A stretch of 5,024 nt of DNA from CAKRJP01 sp963634745 (GCA_963634745.1 CAVHCX010000048.1:1-5024), one strand, 5' to 3'. Counted from the stretch's first letter, positions 1-5,024 are shown. A program made the numbers and translations. The notes: generated by a model not told the origin, from the letters alone.

Positions 1-36
1 TGCATAGCTTCGTTTATATACGAGTTTATATTGTAA

Positions 37-231
37 AGTAATATTGACAATATCAATTTGAGACATACTTTTGCAACTAGATTGTGTGAGCAGGAAAGCA
101 ACCTGAAGGTGATTCAGTCCATCATGGGTCATCGGAGCATTACAACAACGATGGATGTCTACGCGGAAGCGACAGATAGAAAAAAAAAAGAAACCTTCGA
201 AATGTTATCTTCGAAGTTGGATGTCTTTTAA
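37..231 (+). pseudogene. C-terminal remnant of a tyrosine integrase
   Basis: From position 58 the frame reads LRHTFATRL, then KVIQSIMGH, then TTTMDVYAEAT, and stops at TAA 229-231. These are the last catalytic blocks of a phage/Tn916-type tyrosine recombinase: the Arg of HxxR, the LGH-like box and the nucleophilic Tyr in DVY. The residue that should be the first His of HxxR reads as Ile (INLRH). The frame is closed by a stop at 34-36, and nothing upstream looks like integrase, so only about 60 of some 400 residues survive and the protein cannot be active. It resembles the C-terminus of the intact integrase at 1789-3045, sharing LRHTF, TRL, KVIQ, GH, TT and YA.AT, plus an exact 14-base match (58-71 and 2872-2885). 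It is a related but distinct integrase, not a recent copy. A run of ten A bases (180-189) lies near its end. The exact left breakpoint is uncertain. Confidence 0.85.
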
Positions 232-490
232 AAAGGGCTCTTTGCTCTTGTGACAACAATTTATCGGAAGGACAACAATTTGACAACAAAGACAGTATAG
301 ATTTGAAGGATTTTGAAAACTTTATCAAACGCGATAATGAATAGTCGTGAAGGAATATGAAGACATCTAGGAATCATAGATGAACTTCCAAAAGCAATCC
401 CGACAATGAAGTCCTTAGAGAAATAAACCACTATATATGGTGAAAAAGCCTTTGAAATAAACAATATTTAGCGGTTTTAAAGGAAAGAAG
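232..490. other. AT-rich stretch without a supported gene
   Basis: No reading frame here has a good start, a ribosome binding site and recognisable protein content. Short open pieces such as DLKDFENFIKRDNE (300-341) and DELPKAIPTMKSLEK (379-423) look protein-like but lie in different frames and end quickly. They may be rubble of a lost gene or chance. Three GACAACAA repeats at its left edge are listed separately. Confidence 0.5.
252..289 (+). repeat. Three GACAACAA direct repeats downstream of the integrase relic
   Basis: GACAACAA occurs at 252-259, 271-278 and 282-289, and the first two copies are followed by TTT. The starts are 19 and 11 bases apart. They lie 20 to 58 bases after the stop of the integrase remnant. 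Short direct repeats at this place are compatible with recombinase binding sites of the vanished element, but that role is inference. No copy was noticed near the intact integrase. Confidence 0.55.
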
Positions 491-555
491 ATAAGCCCTT
501 AAGCCAAACTTAAGCCAATCGATGCAAAGAAATGTGCAGGAATTAATTTAAGCCA
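491..555 (+). repeat. Left cluster of TTAAGCCA-type direct repeats
   Basis: Units are ATAAGCCC (491-498), TTAAGCCAA (499-507) and TTAAGCCAA (510-518), with an outlying TTAAGCCA at 548-555. The first three start 8 and 11 bases apart, so they are roughly in helical phase. A second cluster with the same unit, order and orientation lies at 4558-4605, just after the AbiE operon. The core of both clusters aligns over about 28 bases with small gaps. Plausible roles are arm-type binding sites for a Tn916-like integrase, or another regulator's sites. The sequence shows the repeats; the function is inferred. Confidence 0.8.
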
Positions 556-586
556 GGATGGGCGGTACTTGAATATGAAATAGGAA

Positions 587-620
587 AGACAATCTGCAGA
601 GATGTGGGTTGTCTTTTTTT
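587..620 (+). terminator. Rho-independent terminator
   Basis: AGACAATC (587-594) pairs with GGTTGTCT (607-614) through eight base pairs including one U-G wobble. The loop is twelve bases and a run of seven T bases (614-620) follows. A bases before the stem can extend it into the T run. There is no intact gene just upstream, so it probably terminated a gene now lost from the left region, or it insulates the genes to the right from outside transcription. Confidence 0.75.
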
Positions 621-662
621 ATTTGGTATTTTAGGAAAATGGGAAATAAGGTGATTCAAAAC

Positions 663-721
663 ACAGAAACATTAAGGCAATAGTGGATTCGAGATTTTCG
701 GCAGACTATCGCCTTTTCTGT
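663..721 (+). other. Imperfect hairpin before the decayed gene, possible terminator or leader
   Basis: AAGGCAATAGT (674-684) pairs with ACTATCGCCTT (705-715) with one A-C mismatch. Beyond a small bulge, ACAGAAA (663-669) can pair with TTTCTGT (715-721). The T tract after GCC is short (TTTTC), so termination would be weak. It ends about 22 bases before the start of the decayed gene. Its right edge, GCCTTTTC then TGATTATGA, resembles the hairpin leader in front of the integrase (1723-1764). Confidence 0.5.
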
Positions 722-742
722 TCAAGAAAAGAAATTTTGATT

Positions 743-1182
743 ATGAGATTAAACAATGGAGAGTGTTTAAACGTTATTGAAGAAGATATCCTTTACACAT
801 AGGGATGTCATGATTTTGCCGGTGCAGTTTTGAGACGTGGTGATTTGGCGATGCTTACCATGGATTCGGCAATGAAGCAGATTGTCTTAAATCTGGCTGA
901 CAAGCAGGTTGATGCACAAGTGAATCCGAATGAGTATGCAGTTTTGCATATGATTTTACGAAAGAATCTTCAGACAGTATCACAGGGCAAAATCCGAATG
1001 GCGACCCATCTGGCCGAATTTTGATGAATCTGTCAACGAACCAGACGAAGATGGCTTTGTCAAAATCCCAGAGGGAGAGCAGATGACGATTCCTTTCATT
1101 TAAGCCTGACAGAGAAAGAGAGGCGAATTTGGTCTACTGGTTGGCACTTGTTGACAAGTATGATTACACTGAAAAGTACTGA
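743..1182 (+). pseudogene. Decayed gene of unknown function, ancestor about 146 residues
   Basis: Starting at ATG 743 (MRLNNGE), the frame meets a premature TAG at 800-802 and continues unchanged through VLRRGDLAMLTMDSAMKQIV, VNPNEYAVLHMILRKN and IRMATHLAEF. An extra T in the TTTT run at 1019-1022 shifts the frame; removing it restores FDESVNEPDEDGFVKIPEG. A T is missing near 1095-1097, after which HLSLTEKERRIW follows, and another base is missing near 1133-1135, after which YWLALVDKYDYTEKY ends at TGA 1180-1182. Undoing the three shifts gives a length divisible by three: 147 codons including the stop. The restored protein is acidic, soluble-looking and has no membrane segment. I do not recognise the family. 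The upstream purine stretch AAGAAAAGAAA (725-735) looks like an eroded ribosome binding site. It reads toward xis and int and is probably old element cargo. The shifts could in principle be sequencing errors, but the accompanying stop codon argues for true decay. Confidence 0.75.
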
Positions 1183-1210
1183 TTTTACAGGGATTGTTGA
1201 TGTTTTTTGT

Positions 1211-1326
1211 AAGTGTAAACATGATATTCAAGAAAACTTAGTAGTAATAACAGGGATAGAAATTCATAGGTGGTGGCTGACAGAAAAAAGAAGGTGAAAA
1301 AGTTATGAGGCTTCTTGTTTACACTT
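1211..1326. repeat. Widely spaced perfect 11-bp inverted repeat upstream of xis
   Basis: AAGTGTAAACA (1211-1221) and TGTTTACACTT (1316-1326) are exact reverse complements separated by 94 bases. The interval holds no recognised gene, only a roughly 40-codon open stretch without a start site. The right arm overlaps the -35 region of a weak candidate promoter for xis. The GTTTACA core also occurs in the abiE operator at 3066-3072. A repressor site is possible but not shown. Confidence 0.45.
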
Positions 1327-1342
1327 GAAGTTGAAATAGAAT
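1315..1342 (+). promoter_or_regulatory. Weak candidate promoter for xis-int
   Basis: TTGTTT (1315-1320) and TAGAAT (1337-1342) are separated by 16 bases, and the -10 box matches TATAAT at five of six positions. The -35 box is poor. It lies about 100 bases before the excisionase start and overlaps the right arm of the inverted repeat at 1316-1326. No better promoter was seen between 1183 and 1436. Confidence 0.25.
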
Positions 1343-1435
1343 TCACGGACTGCAGCAGATTATTCTCTCTGTCGGGGATTAAGGGAATAGGGAAAATAGA
1401 TAGATGAACACAGGTTATTCTGTGGAGTGTGATTC

Positions 1436-1441
1436 AGGAGG
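1436..1441 (+). promoter_or_regulatory. Ribosome binding site that sets the xis start
   Basis: AGGAGG lies seven bases before the ATG at 1449. The in-frame ATG at 1404 has no comparable site, so the shorter 65-residue form is preferred. Confidence 0.85.
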
Positions 1442-1448
1442 AAACTAC

Positions 1449-1646
1449 ATGGCATGTAAAGTACCTGTTTGGGAAAAGAAGTTATTAACCGTCAATGAAG
1501 CGGCGGCAGTTTTTAATATCGGTATCAATAAGATCAAGCAGCTCTCAGACAGAGAAGATTGCAAATTTGTCTTATGGGTAGGCAATAAGAGGCTGATCAA
1601 GACAGATAAATTTGAGGAGTATCTGCAGGGAGCCTATTCCATTTAA
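1449..1646 (+). CDS. xis: Tn916-type excisionase (Xis), HTH/winged-helix DNA-binding protein
   Basis: The product is a 65-residue basic protein beginning MACKVPVWEKKLLTVNEAA. It has the Tn916 Xis layout: a short P-W-E-(K/R) lead at residues 6-10, the LTVNEAAAVFNIGINKIKQL helix-turn-helix at 13-32, then a wing-like WVGNKRLIKTDKFEEYL at 43-59. Family excisionases are recombination directionality factors: they bind and bend DNA near the element ends so that the integrase excises rather than integrates. Tn916 Xis is about 67 residues, so this looks complete. An in-frame ATG at 1404 would add 15 residues, but the AGGAGG at 1436-1441 fixes the start at 1449. The gene lies directly before the integrase in the same orientation, separated by about 140 bases that contain a strong hairpin, so the two are probably co-transcribed with the hairpin modulating read-through. 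The catalytic partner is the integrase at 1789-3045. Confidence 0.85.
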   Translation: MACKVPVWEKKLLTVNEAAAVFNIGINKIKQLSDREDCKFVLWVGNKRLIKTDKFEEYLQGAYSI

Positions 1647-1722
1647 GATACAGGGGAAGTATTAAACAAACAGCAAGCGCAGGACGCATGTATCTGAAAA
1701 AATAAAAAAGGTACTTCGCGAT

Positions 1723-1764
1723 AGGCGGTACTTCTGCTAAGATAAAGGCAGAGTACCGCCTTTT
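1723..1764 (+). terminator. Strong hairpin between xis and int, possible attenuator or terminator
   Basis: AGGCGGTACTTCTGC (1723-1737) pairs with GCAGAGTACCGCCT (1748-1761), giving 14 base pairs with one bulged T around a ten-base loop. Only TTTT then CC follows, so termination is probably incomplete. It sits just upstream of the integrase ribosome binding site (1773-1779). Flanking CGCAGGA (1678-1684) and TCCTGCG (1764-1770) could form an outer stem. The hairpin may lower integrase expression relative to xis; that role is inferred. Confidence 0.6.
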
Positions 1765-1788
1765 CCTGCGTGAAAGGAGAACATGATT

Positions 1789-3045
1789 ATGACAGGAAAA
1801 GGACAGAATACTAAAAATAGCAAACGCAGAGACAGCAACCGTATCGTTTTAAGATCCGGAGAGGGCCAGAGACCAAACGGCAGTTATGAATACCGCTGGA
1901 CAGATGCAGATCACAAGAGGCAGCGTGTATATGCCAAGACCTTGGATGAGCTTCGTCAGAAGGAAGAAGAGATCCAGAAGAACCTGCAGGATGGCATTAA
2001 GACCGAGGCCAGATACAAGACCGTCAATGATATTTACGAGGTTTGGCGTGATCTGAAGCGTGGACTGAAGGATAATACTTTTCAGAATTATCAGTACGTT
2101 TACAACATGTTTGTCAGGGAAGACCTGGGAAAGATGCGTGTGGCGGATGTAAAGAAGTCGGATGTGAAACGATTCTACAATACGCTGGCAGACAACAGAA
2201 GCCTTCAGATTTCTACCATTGAGAGTATCCAGACAGTGATCCATCAGGTCTTTGATATGGCAGTGGACGATGCTTATATCCGCAATAATCCTACGGACAA
2301 TGCCTTGAAAGAACTGAAGAAGTCCCATATCTTCAAGACAGAGAAGAGAAAGGCACTGACCAAGCCGGAGCAGGATCTACTGCTGAAGTTCTTAAAAGAT
2401 CATCCGATTTATGGGCATTGGTATCCCATTATTACAGTGATGATCGGAACAGGGCTTCGTGTTGGCGAGGTGACAGGCCTTAGATGGTGCGACATTGACC
2501 TGGAGGAAGGTTTTATCGATGTCAATCATACGCTGGTCTATTACGATCATCGGATCACAGATGGAAAGAAAGGCTGCTATTTCGGTATTAACACACCGAA
2601 GACAAAAGCCGGTGAGAGACAGGTCCCAATGCTTGGATTTGTGAAAGAGGCTTTTCAGATTGAGAGAAAGTTCCAGAAGGATGCAGGGATCAAGTGTGAG
2701 GCTATAGTAGATGGCTATACGGATTTTATTTTCGTCAATCGGTTTGGACTCAATCAGCATCAAACCACGTTGAACAAGGCCATCAAGAGGATTATCCGGG
2801 ATTGCAATGATGCACAGCTCTTGGAGAACCCGGATGCAGAAGTCTTACTTCCGAATTTTAGCTGCCATTCGTTGAGACATACTTTCACCACAAGGCTGGT
2901 GGAATCCGGCACTAATATCAAAGTTATCCAAGATACACTGGGACATGCGGATATCAGCACTACCTTAAACATCTACGCGGATGCTACCAAAGAATTAAAG
3001 AAAAGCGAATTTGCAAATCTGGATGCATGGTTTCAGGTCCAATAA
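1789..3045 (+). CDS. int: Tyrosine site-specific integrase, Tn916/phage type, full length
   Basis: The protein has 418 residues from ATG 1789. ATG 1783 in the same frame adds two residues but lies only three bases after the GGAG of AAAGGAG (1773-1779), whereas 1789 lies nine bases away. An N-terminal arm-binding domain (about 12-63) contains the GxxRPNGSYEYRW pattern. A SAM-like core-binding domain (about 78-178) follows, then the catalytic domain (about 188-403). All catalytic residues are visible: Arg224 in TGLRVGE, the beta-hairpin Lys at 271 or 273 in TPKTKAGERQVP, His360 and Arg363 in CHSLRHTF, His386 in LGH, and the nucleophile Tyr396 in NIYAD. Such enzymes cut and rejoin attachment sites through a 3'-phosphotyrosine intermediate, with excision promoted by Xis. 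Length and domain order are typical of the Tn916 Int class (about 400 residues). It follows xis, and the AbiE operon starts about 20 bases after its stop with no terminator between. It appears intact. Confidence 0.95.
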   Translation: MTGKGQNTKNSKRRDSNRIVLRSGEGQRPNGSYEYRWTDADHKRQRVYAKTLDELRQKEEEIQKNLQDGIKTEARYKTVNDIYEVWRDLKRGLKDNTFQNYQYVYNMFVREDLGKMRVADVKKSDVKRFYNTLADNRSLQISTIESIQTVIHQVFDMAVDDAYIRNNPTDNALKELKKSHIFKTEKRKALTKPEQDLLLKFLKDHPIYGHWYPIITVMIGTGLRVGEVTGLRWCDIDLEEGFIDVNHTLVYYDHRITDGKKGCYFGINTPKTKAGERQVPMLGFVKEAFQIERKFQKDAGIKCEAIVDGYTDFIFVNRFGLNQHQTTLNKAIKRIIRDCNDAQLLENPDAEVLLPNFSCHSLRHTFTTRLVESGTNIKVIQDTLGHADISTTLNIYADATKELKKSEFANLDAWFQVQ

Positions 3046-3066
3046 ATGATGGTATGATGAAAAAAG

Positions 3067-3112
3067 TTTACATTCGCTCTTAAGAATGCTATATTTTAAG
3101 AACGAATGTAAA
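3067..3112 (+). promoter_or_regulatory. abiE promoter embedded in a 16-bp inverted-repeat operator
   Basis: A sigma-A type promoter is readable: TTTACA (3067-3072), a 17-base spacer, and TATATT (3090-3095), predicting a start near 3101-3102. TTTACATTCGCTCTTA (3067-3082) and TAAGAACGAATGTAAA (3097-3112) form a 16-bp inverted repeat with one mismatch and a 14-base centre. One arm covers the -35 box, the other covers the transcription start, and the -10 box lies in the centre. AbiEi of Streptococcus agalactiae is known to repress its own operon by binding inverted repeats in the promoter, so this is very probably the AbiEi operator. The resulting leader is only about 24 bases. Confidence 0.8.
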
Positions 3113-3124
3113 GGCGGTGGAAAA

Positions 3125-3718
3125 ATGAGCAAGCATATGATCATGGATCAGTTGTTGGAAGAAAATCATGGCTATCTGATGGCTTCACAGGTTATGGAAA
3201 AAGGTATATCCAGAACAGCTCTTTCCCAATATGTGAAGAGCGAAGGACTTGAAAGAGTTGCAAGAGGCATCTATATGTCAGATGATGTATGGCCGGATGA
3301 ACTTTTTATTTTACAGGCAAAAAGTGAAAAGATTATTTTTTGTGGTGAAACGGCACTCTACCTTCACGGATTGATCGACAGGGAATATTCTAAGATTTGT
3401 ATTTCTGTTCCCAGAGGATTTAATGTCTCACGTATTAAACATGACAACTTACAGGTAAAATATCCGCCTAAAGAGATTCATTCTCTTGGTGTGAGTGAGG
3501 TGCCTTCCAGCAGTGGAAACCTGGTGAGAGTTTATGATAAGGAACGTTGTATTTGCGATCTGATCAAGGAACGCTCAAGTACGGATGTCCAGAATTTTCA
3601 GACAGCAATTAAGGAATATATATCTGATAAAGATAAAAAGCTGTCCAGATTGATTCAGTACGCACAGGCTCTTGGAGTACGTGATGAAGTCATGAAATAT
3701 GTGGAGGTGCTGGTATGA
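3125..3718 (+). CDS. abiEi: AbiEi-type antitoxin and transcriptional autorepressor (type IV TA)
   Basis: The 197-residue protein starts at ATG 3125 behind AAGGCGGTGG (3111-3120). The in-frame ATG at 3086 lies upstream of the predicted transcription start and inside the operator, so it is rejected. The N-terminal winged helix-turn-helix (about 5-50) includes GISRTALSQYVKSEGLERVARGIY, the typical AbiEi antitoxin DNA-binding domain. The C-terminal antitoxin region contains GETALYLHGL (74-83) and VYDKERCICDLIKER (136-150), conserved in AbiEi-like proteins. In the known system AbiEi represses the operon and counteracts AbiEii without stably binding it, the definition of type IV toxin-antitoxin systems. 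Its stop overlaps the abiEii start (ATGA at 3715-3718), so the pair is translationally coupled, with GGAGGTG (3703-3709) inside this gene serving abiEii. The length matches the family. Assignment to the family is firm; regulation here is inferred from the operator. Confidence 0.92.
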   Translation: MSKHMIMDQLLEENHGYLMASQVMEKGISRTALSQYVKSEGLERVARGIYMSDDVWPDELFILQAKSEKIIFCGETALYLHGLIDREYSKICISVPRGFNVSRIKHDNLQVKYPPKEIHSLGVSEVPSSSGNLVRVYDKERCICDLIKERSSTDVQNFQTAIKEYISDKDKKLSRLIQYAQALGVRDEVMKYVEVLV

Positions 3719-4554
3719 TTCATACATCAAAACAACTGAAAGACAAGGTTAGAAATCTCTCGCTGGGAGACAATGATAAAGCGAAGATGCTGATCCGGAA
3801 CTTTATGATGGAGCGTTTTCTAGAAAGGGTAACCTTATCAAAGTATCGGAATAATTTTATCCTGAAAGGCGGCATGTTAGTAGCTTCTATGGTGGGGGTT
3901 GATATGCGTGCCACTATGGATATTGATACAATAGTGAAGGCATTGCCATTAAATGAACAGGATGCAGAAAGAATCATCAGAGAAATCTGCGAAATTCCGG
4001 TTGAAGACGGAGTAATCTTTGAAATTACCTCAGTAAAGCACATTATGGAGGATTTTGATTATCCTGGAATCCGGATGATGCTGGAGGCAAAACTGGAGCG
4101 CACGAGGCAAAGCATTAAGATTGATATTTCTACAGATGATGCAATTACACCTTCCGCTGTGGAATATGAATATAAGCTGATGTTTGAAGATAGAACAATC
4201 TCGTTGCTTACCTACAAATTGGAAACCTTGCTTGCAGAAAAACTCCAGACAATTTTAGCCAGAGGTCTTGCTAATACCAGGCTTCGAGATTTCTATGATG
4301 TATATGAACTCATGAGTAAATATGGAGAGGATATTGATCCATCTATTATGCGACAGGCTTTTGCAGCTACTTGTAGAAAGCGTGAAACTGGATTTGAACA
4401 GTCAGAGGCAGATGAGATCCTGGCAGCCATTCAAAAGGATGAGGGTTTAGCAGATATGTGGACTCGCTACAAAGAGAAGAATTATTATGTGGAAGAGTTG
4501 GCTTGGGAAGACACGCTTACGATGGTGGTAGAGGCAATCAAACATTGCTTTTAA
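3715..4554 (+). CDS. abiEii: AbiEii-type nucleotidyltransferase toxin (type IV TA, abortive infection)
   Basis: The 279-residue protein has the DUF1814/AbiEii nucleotidyltransferase layout. Motif I is FILKGGMLVAS (48-58), with the GG at 52-53. Motif II is MRATMDIDTIV (64-74), with the metal-binding pair Asp69 and Asp71. Motif III is IKIDIS (134-139), with Asp137. Motif IV is YKLETLLAEKLQTIL (167-181) leading into RLRDFYDVY (189-197), with Lys176 and Asp192 as the likely key residues. All four appear intact, so the toxin should be active. AbiEii is a GTP-binding bacteriostatic toxin, and related MenT toxins transfer nucleotides to tRNA acceptor ends; the target of this protein is unknown. Phage infection is thought to release it from AbiEi control, stopping growth before phage spread; it can also stabilise the mobile DNA that carries it. 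The start overlaps the abiEi stop and has a strong internal Shine-Dalgarno. No terminator was seen after it. The right repeat cluster starts four bases past the stop. Confidence 0.93.
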   Translation: MIHTSKQLKDKVRNLSLGDNDKAKMLIRNFMMERFLERVTLSKYRNNFILKGGMLVASMVGVDMRATMDIDTIVKALPLNEQDAERIIREICEIPVEDGVIFEITSVKHIMEDFDYPGIRMMLEAKLERTRQSIKIDISTDDAITPSAVEYEYKLMFEDRTISLLTYKLETLLAEKLQTILARGLANTRLRDFYDVYELMSKYGEDIDPSIMRQAFAATCRKRETGFEQSEADEILAAIQKDEGLADMWTRYKEKNYYVEELAWEDTLTMVVEAIKHCF

Positions 4555-4557
4555 GAG

Positions 4558-4605
4558 TTAACCAGATAAGCCAGATTAAGCCACTTAAGCCAAAACATAA
4601 GCCAA
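4558..4605 (+). repeat. Right cluster of TTAAGCCA-type direct repeats
   Basis: Units are a degenerate TTAACCA (4558-4564), ATAAGCCA (4566-4573), TTAAGCCA (4576-4583), TTAAGCCAA (4585-4593) and ATAAGCCAA (4597-4605). The AAGCC cores start 10, 9 and 12 bases apart, about one helical turn. An inverted copy, TGGCTTAT, lies at 4624-4631. The cluster begins four bases after the abiEii stop and repeats the left cluster (491-518) in the same orientation. Together the two bracket the decayed gene, xis, int and abiE. They are best explained as integrase arm-type sites near the element ends, but binding is not shown by the sequence. Confidence 0.82.
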
Positions 4606-4785
4606 TAGGAACAAAAGATATAATGGCTTATAAATACTTGCGTGAGGATGGCATTTTTACTGGGCAAGAAAAGATAGACTTATATGGGGTTATGATTAGT
4701 TGTATGGGGTGCAGAATCGACCTCCCGACGGTGTAGGAGTTTTATGTTCTTACTAAATGCTTAATTTTTAACTACAACATCTCAG
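4606..4785. other. Intergenic stretch between right repeats and polymerase gene
   Basis: There is no convincing gene. An open frame of 37 codons from ATG 4623 (MAYKYLREDG) to TAG 4736 has only a distant AGGA upstream and no recognised similarity. No clear promoter, terminator or LexA-type box was found before the polymerase gene. The right end and attachment core of the element probably lie here if the repeat interpretation is correct. Confidence 0.4.
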
Positions 4786-4801
4786 AAAGGAGGCACAGAA
4801 G

Positions 4802-5024
4802 ATGTCAATCAGAACCTACATAGCCATCGACCTGAAATCTTTCTACGCCTCCGTTGAGTGCAAAGAGAGAAACCGTGACCCTTTAACAACCAATCTTGTT
4901 GTGGCGGATGCCAGCAGAACCGAAAAGACTATCTGTCTTGCAGTTTCTCCTTCCCTGAAAAGCTACGGCATACCCGGAAGACCAAGATTGTTTGAGGTAA
5001 TCCAGAAAGTAAACGCAGCCAATG
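4802..5024 (+). CDS. Y-family DNA polymerase (UmuC/DinB-like), 5' part only
   Basis: The first 74 codons are present and the gene runs off the window. It starts at ATG 4802 behind a strong AAAGGAGG (4786-4793), eight bases away. The N-terminus reads TYIAIDLKSFYASVEC: Asp10 matches the first metal-binding Asp and Tyr15 the steric-gate position of Y-family polymerases. Next come NLVVADASRTEKTICLAVS (31-49), then LKSYGIPGRPRLFEVI (52-67), matching the palm and YGIxxxM-like segment of UmuC/ImpB/MucB proteins. These enzymes carry out translesion synthesis past damaged DNA and are often carried on plasmids and integrative elements of Firmicutes. It has the same orientation as abiE but lies about 250 bases further on and outside the repeat cluster, so it may belong to the host or to a neighbouring element. 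Whether the rest of the polymerase is intact cannot be seen. Confidence 0.9.
   Translation, partial: MSIRTYIAIDLKSFYASVECKERNRDPLTTNLVVADASRTEKTICLAVSPSLKSYGIPGRPRLFEVIQKVNAAN

Noticed and set aside
261..464. Minus-strand open frame of 67 codons over the left AT-rich region
   Set aside because: The product is Phe/Ile/Val rich, lacks a ribosome binding site and has no recognisable motif; it looks like an antisense by-product of AT-rich DNA.
1173..1305. Open stretch of about 40 codons containing TGIVDVFCKCKHD and IHRWWLTEKRR
   Set aside because: No start codon with a ribosome binding site and no recognised similarity; it overlaps the end of the decayed gene and contains the left arm of the inverted repeat.
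1404..1448. Longer start for the excisionase at ATG 1404
   Set aside because: There is no ribosome binding site before it, while AGGAGG sits seven bases before ATG 1449 and the shorter form matches Tn916 Xis in length.
561..1733. Shared GGCGGTACTT at 561-570 and 1724-1733
   Set aside because: A ten-base match is expected by chance several times in a window of this size, and the flanks do not align.
1849..2328. Minus-strand open frame of 159 codons
   Set aside because: It lies wholly inside the integrase gene, whose domains and catalytic residues are clear; the antisense product has no recognisable content.
3086..3124. Longer start for abiEi at ATG 3086
   Set aside because: It lies inside the operator and before the predicted transcription start; ATG 3125 has a good Shine-Dalgarno.
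491..4605. TTAAGCCA clusters as a CRISPR array or replication origin
   Set aside because: Units are too short and too close for CRISPR, and no replication initiator gene or DnaA-box cluster is present.
4623..4736. Possible 37-residue small protein (MAYKYLREDG...)
   Set aside because: It has a weak, distant ribosome binding site and no family resemblance, and its start overlaps an inverted copy of the repeat unit; it may be chance.

Overview
The window looks like accessory DNA from a low-GC Gram-positive bacterium, most likely a gut Clostridia/Lachnospiraceae member. The grounds are strong AGGAGG-type ribosome binding sites, a Tn916-type excisionase/integrase pair, moderate GC content and a Firmicutes-style Y-family polymerase. 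The taxonomic placement is inference. No rRNA, tRNA, CRISPR array or conjugation gene is visible.

Layout. Positions 1-231 hold the decayed C-terminal end of a first tyrosine integrase. From 232 to 742 there is no intact gene, but there is a trio of GACAACAA repeats, a cluster of TTAAGCCA-type repeats (491-555), a rho-independent terminator (587-620) and a second hairpin (663-721). A decayed gene lies at 743-1182; one in-frame stop and three single-base shifts can be undone to restore a protein of about 146 residues of unknown function. Next comes a short intergenic stretch with a widely spaced 11-bp inverted repeat. An intact Tn916-like excisionase (1449-1646), a strong hairpin and a full-length tyrosine integrase (1789-3045) follow.

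Immediately after the integrase is a complete AbiE-type (type IV) toxin-antitoxin / abortive-infection operon: abiEi (3125-3718) and abiEii (3715-4554), coupled by an ATGA overlap. Its promoter is readable: TTTACA and TATATT separated by exactly 17 bp, embedded in a 16-bp inverted repeat that fits AbiEi autorepression. Four bases after the abiEii stop begins a second, same-orientation cluster of TTAAGCCA-type repeats (4558-4605). After about 200 bp without a convincing gene, the start of a Y-family (UmuC/DinB-like) DNA polymerase runs off the right edge.

Interpretation. xis and int would move the element, and abiEi/abiEii would be its phage-defence or maintenance cargo. The two TTAAGCCA clusters, spaced at about one helical turn and lying outside the gene block, are the best candidates for integrase arm-type sites marking the element's ends (inference). 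The integrase relic and decayed gene on the left suggest that related elements have inserted repeatedly at this locus. The AbiE family is known. The less explained parts are the flanking repeat clusters, the reconstructable unknown gene and the shared hairpin leaders.
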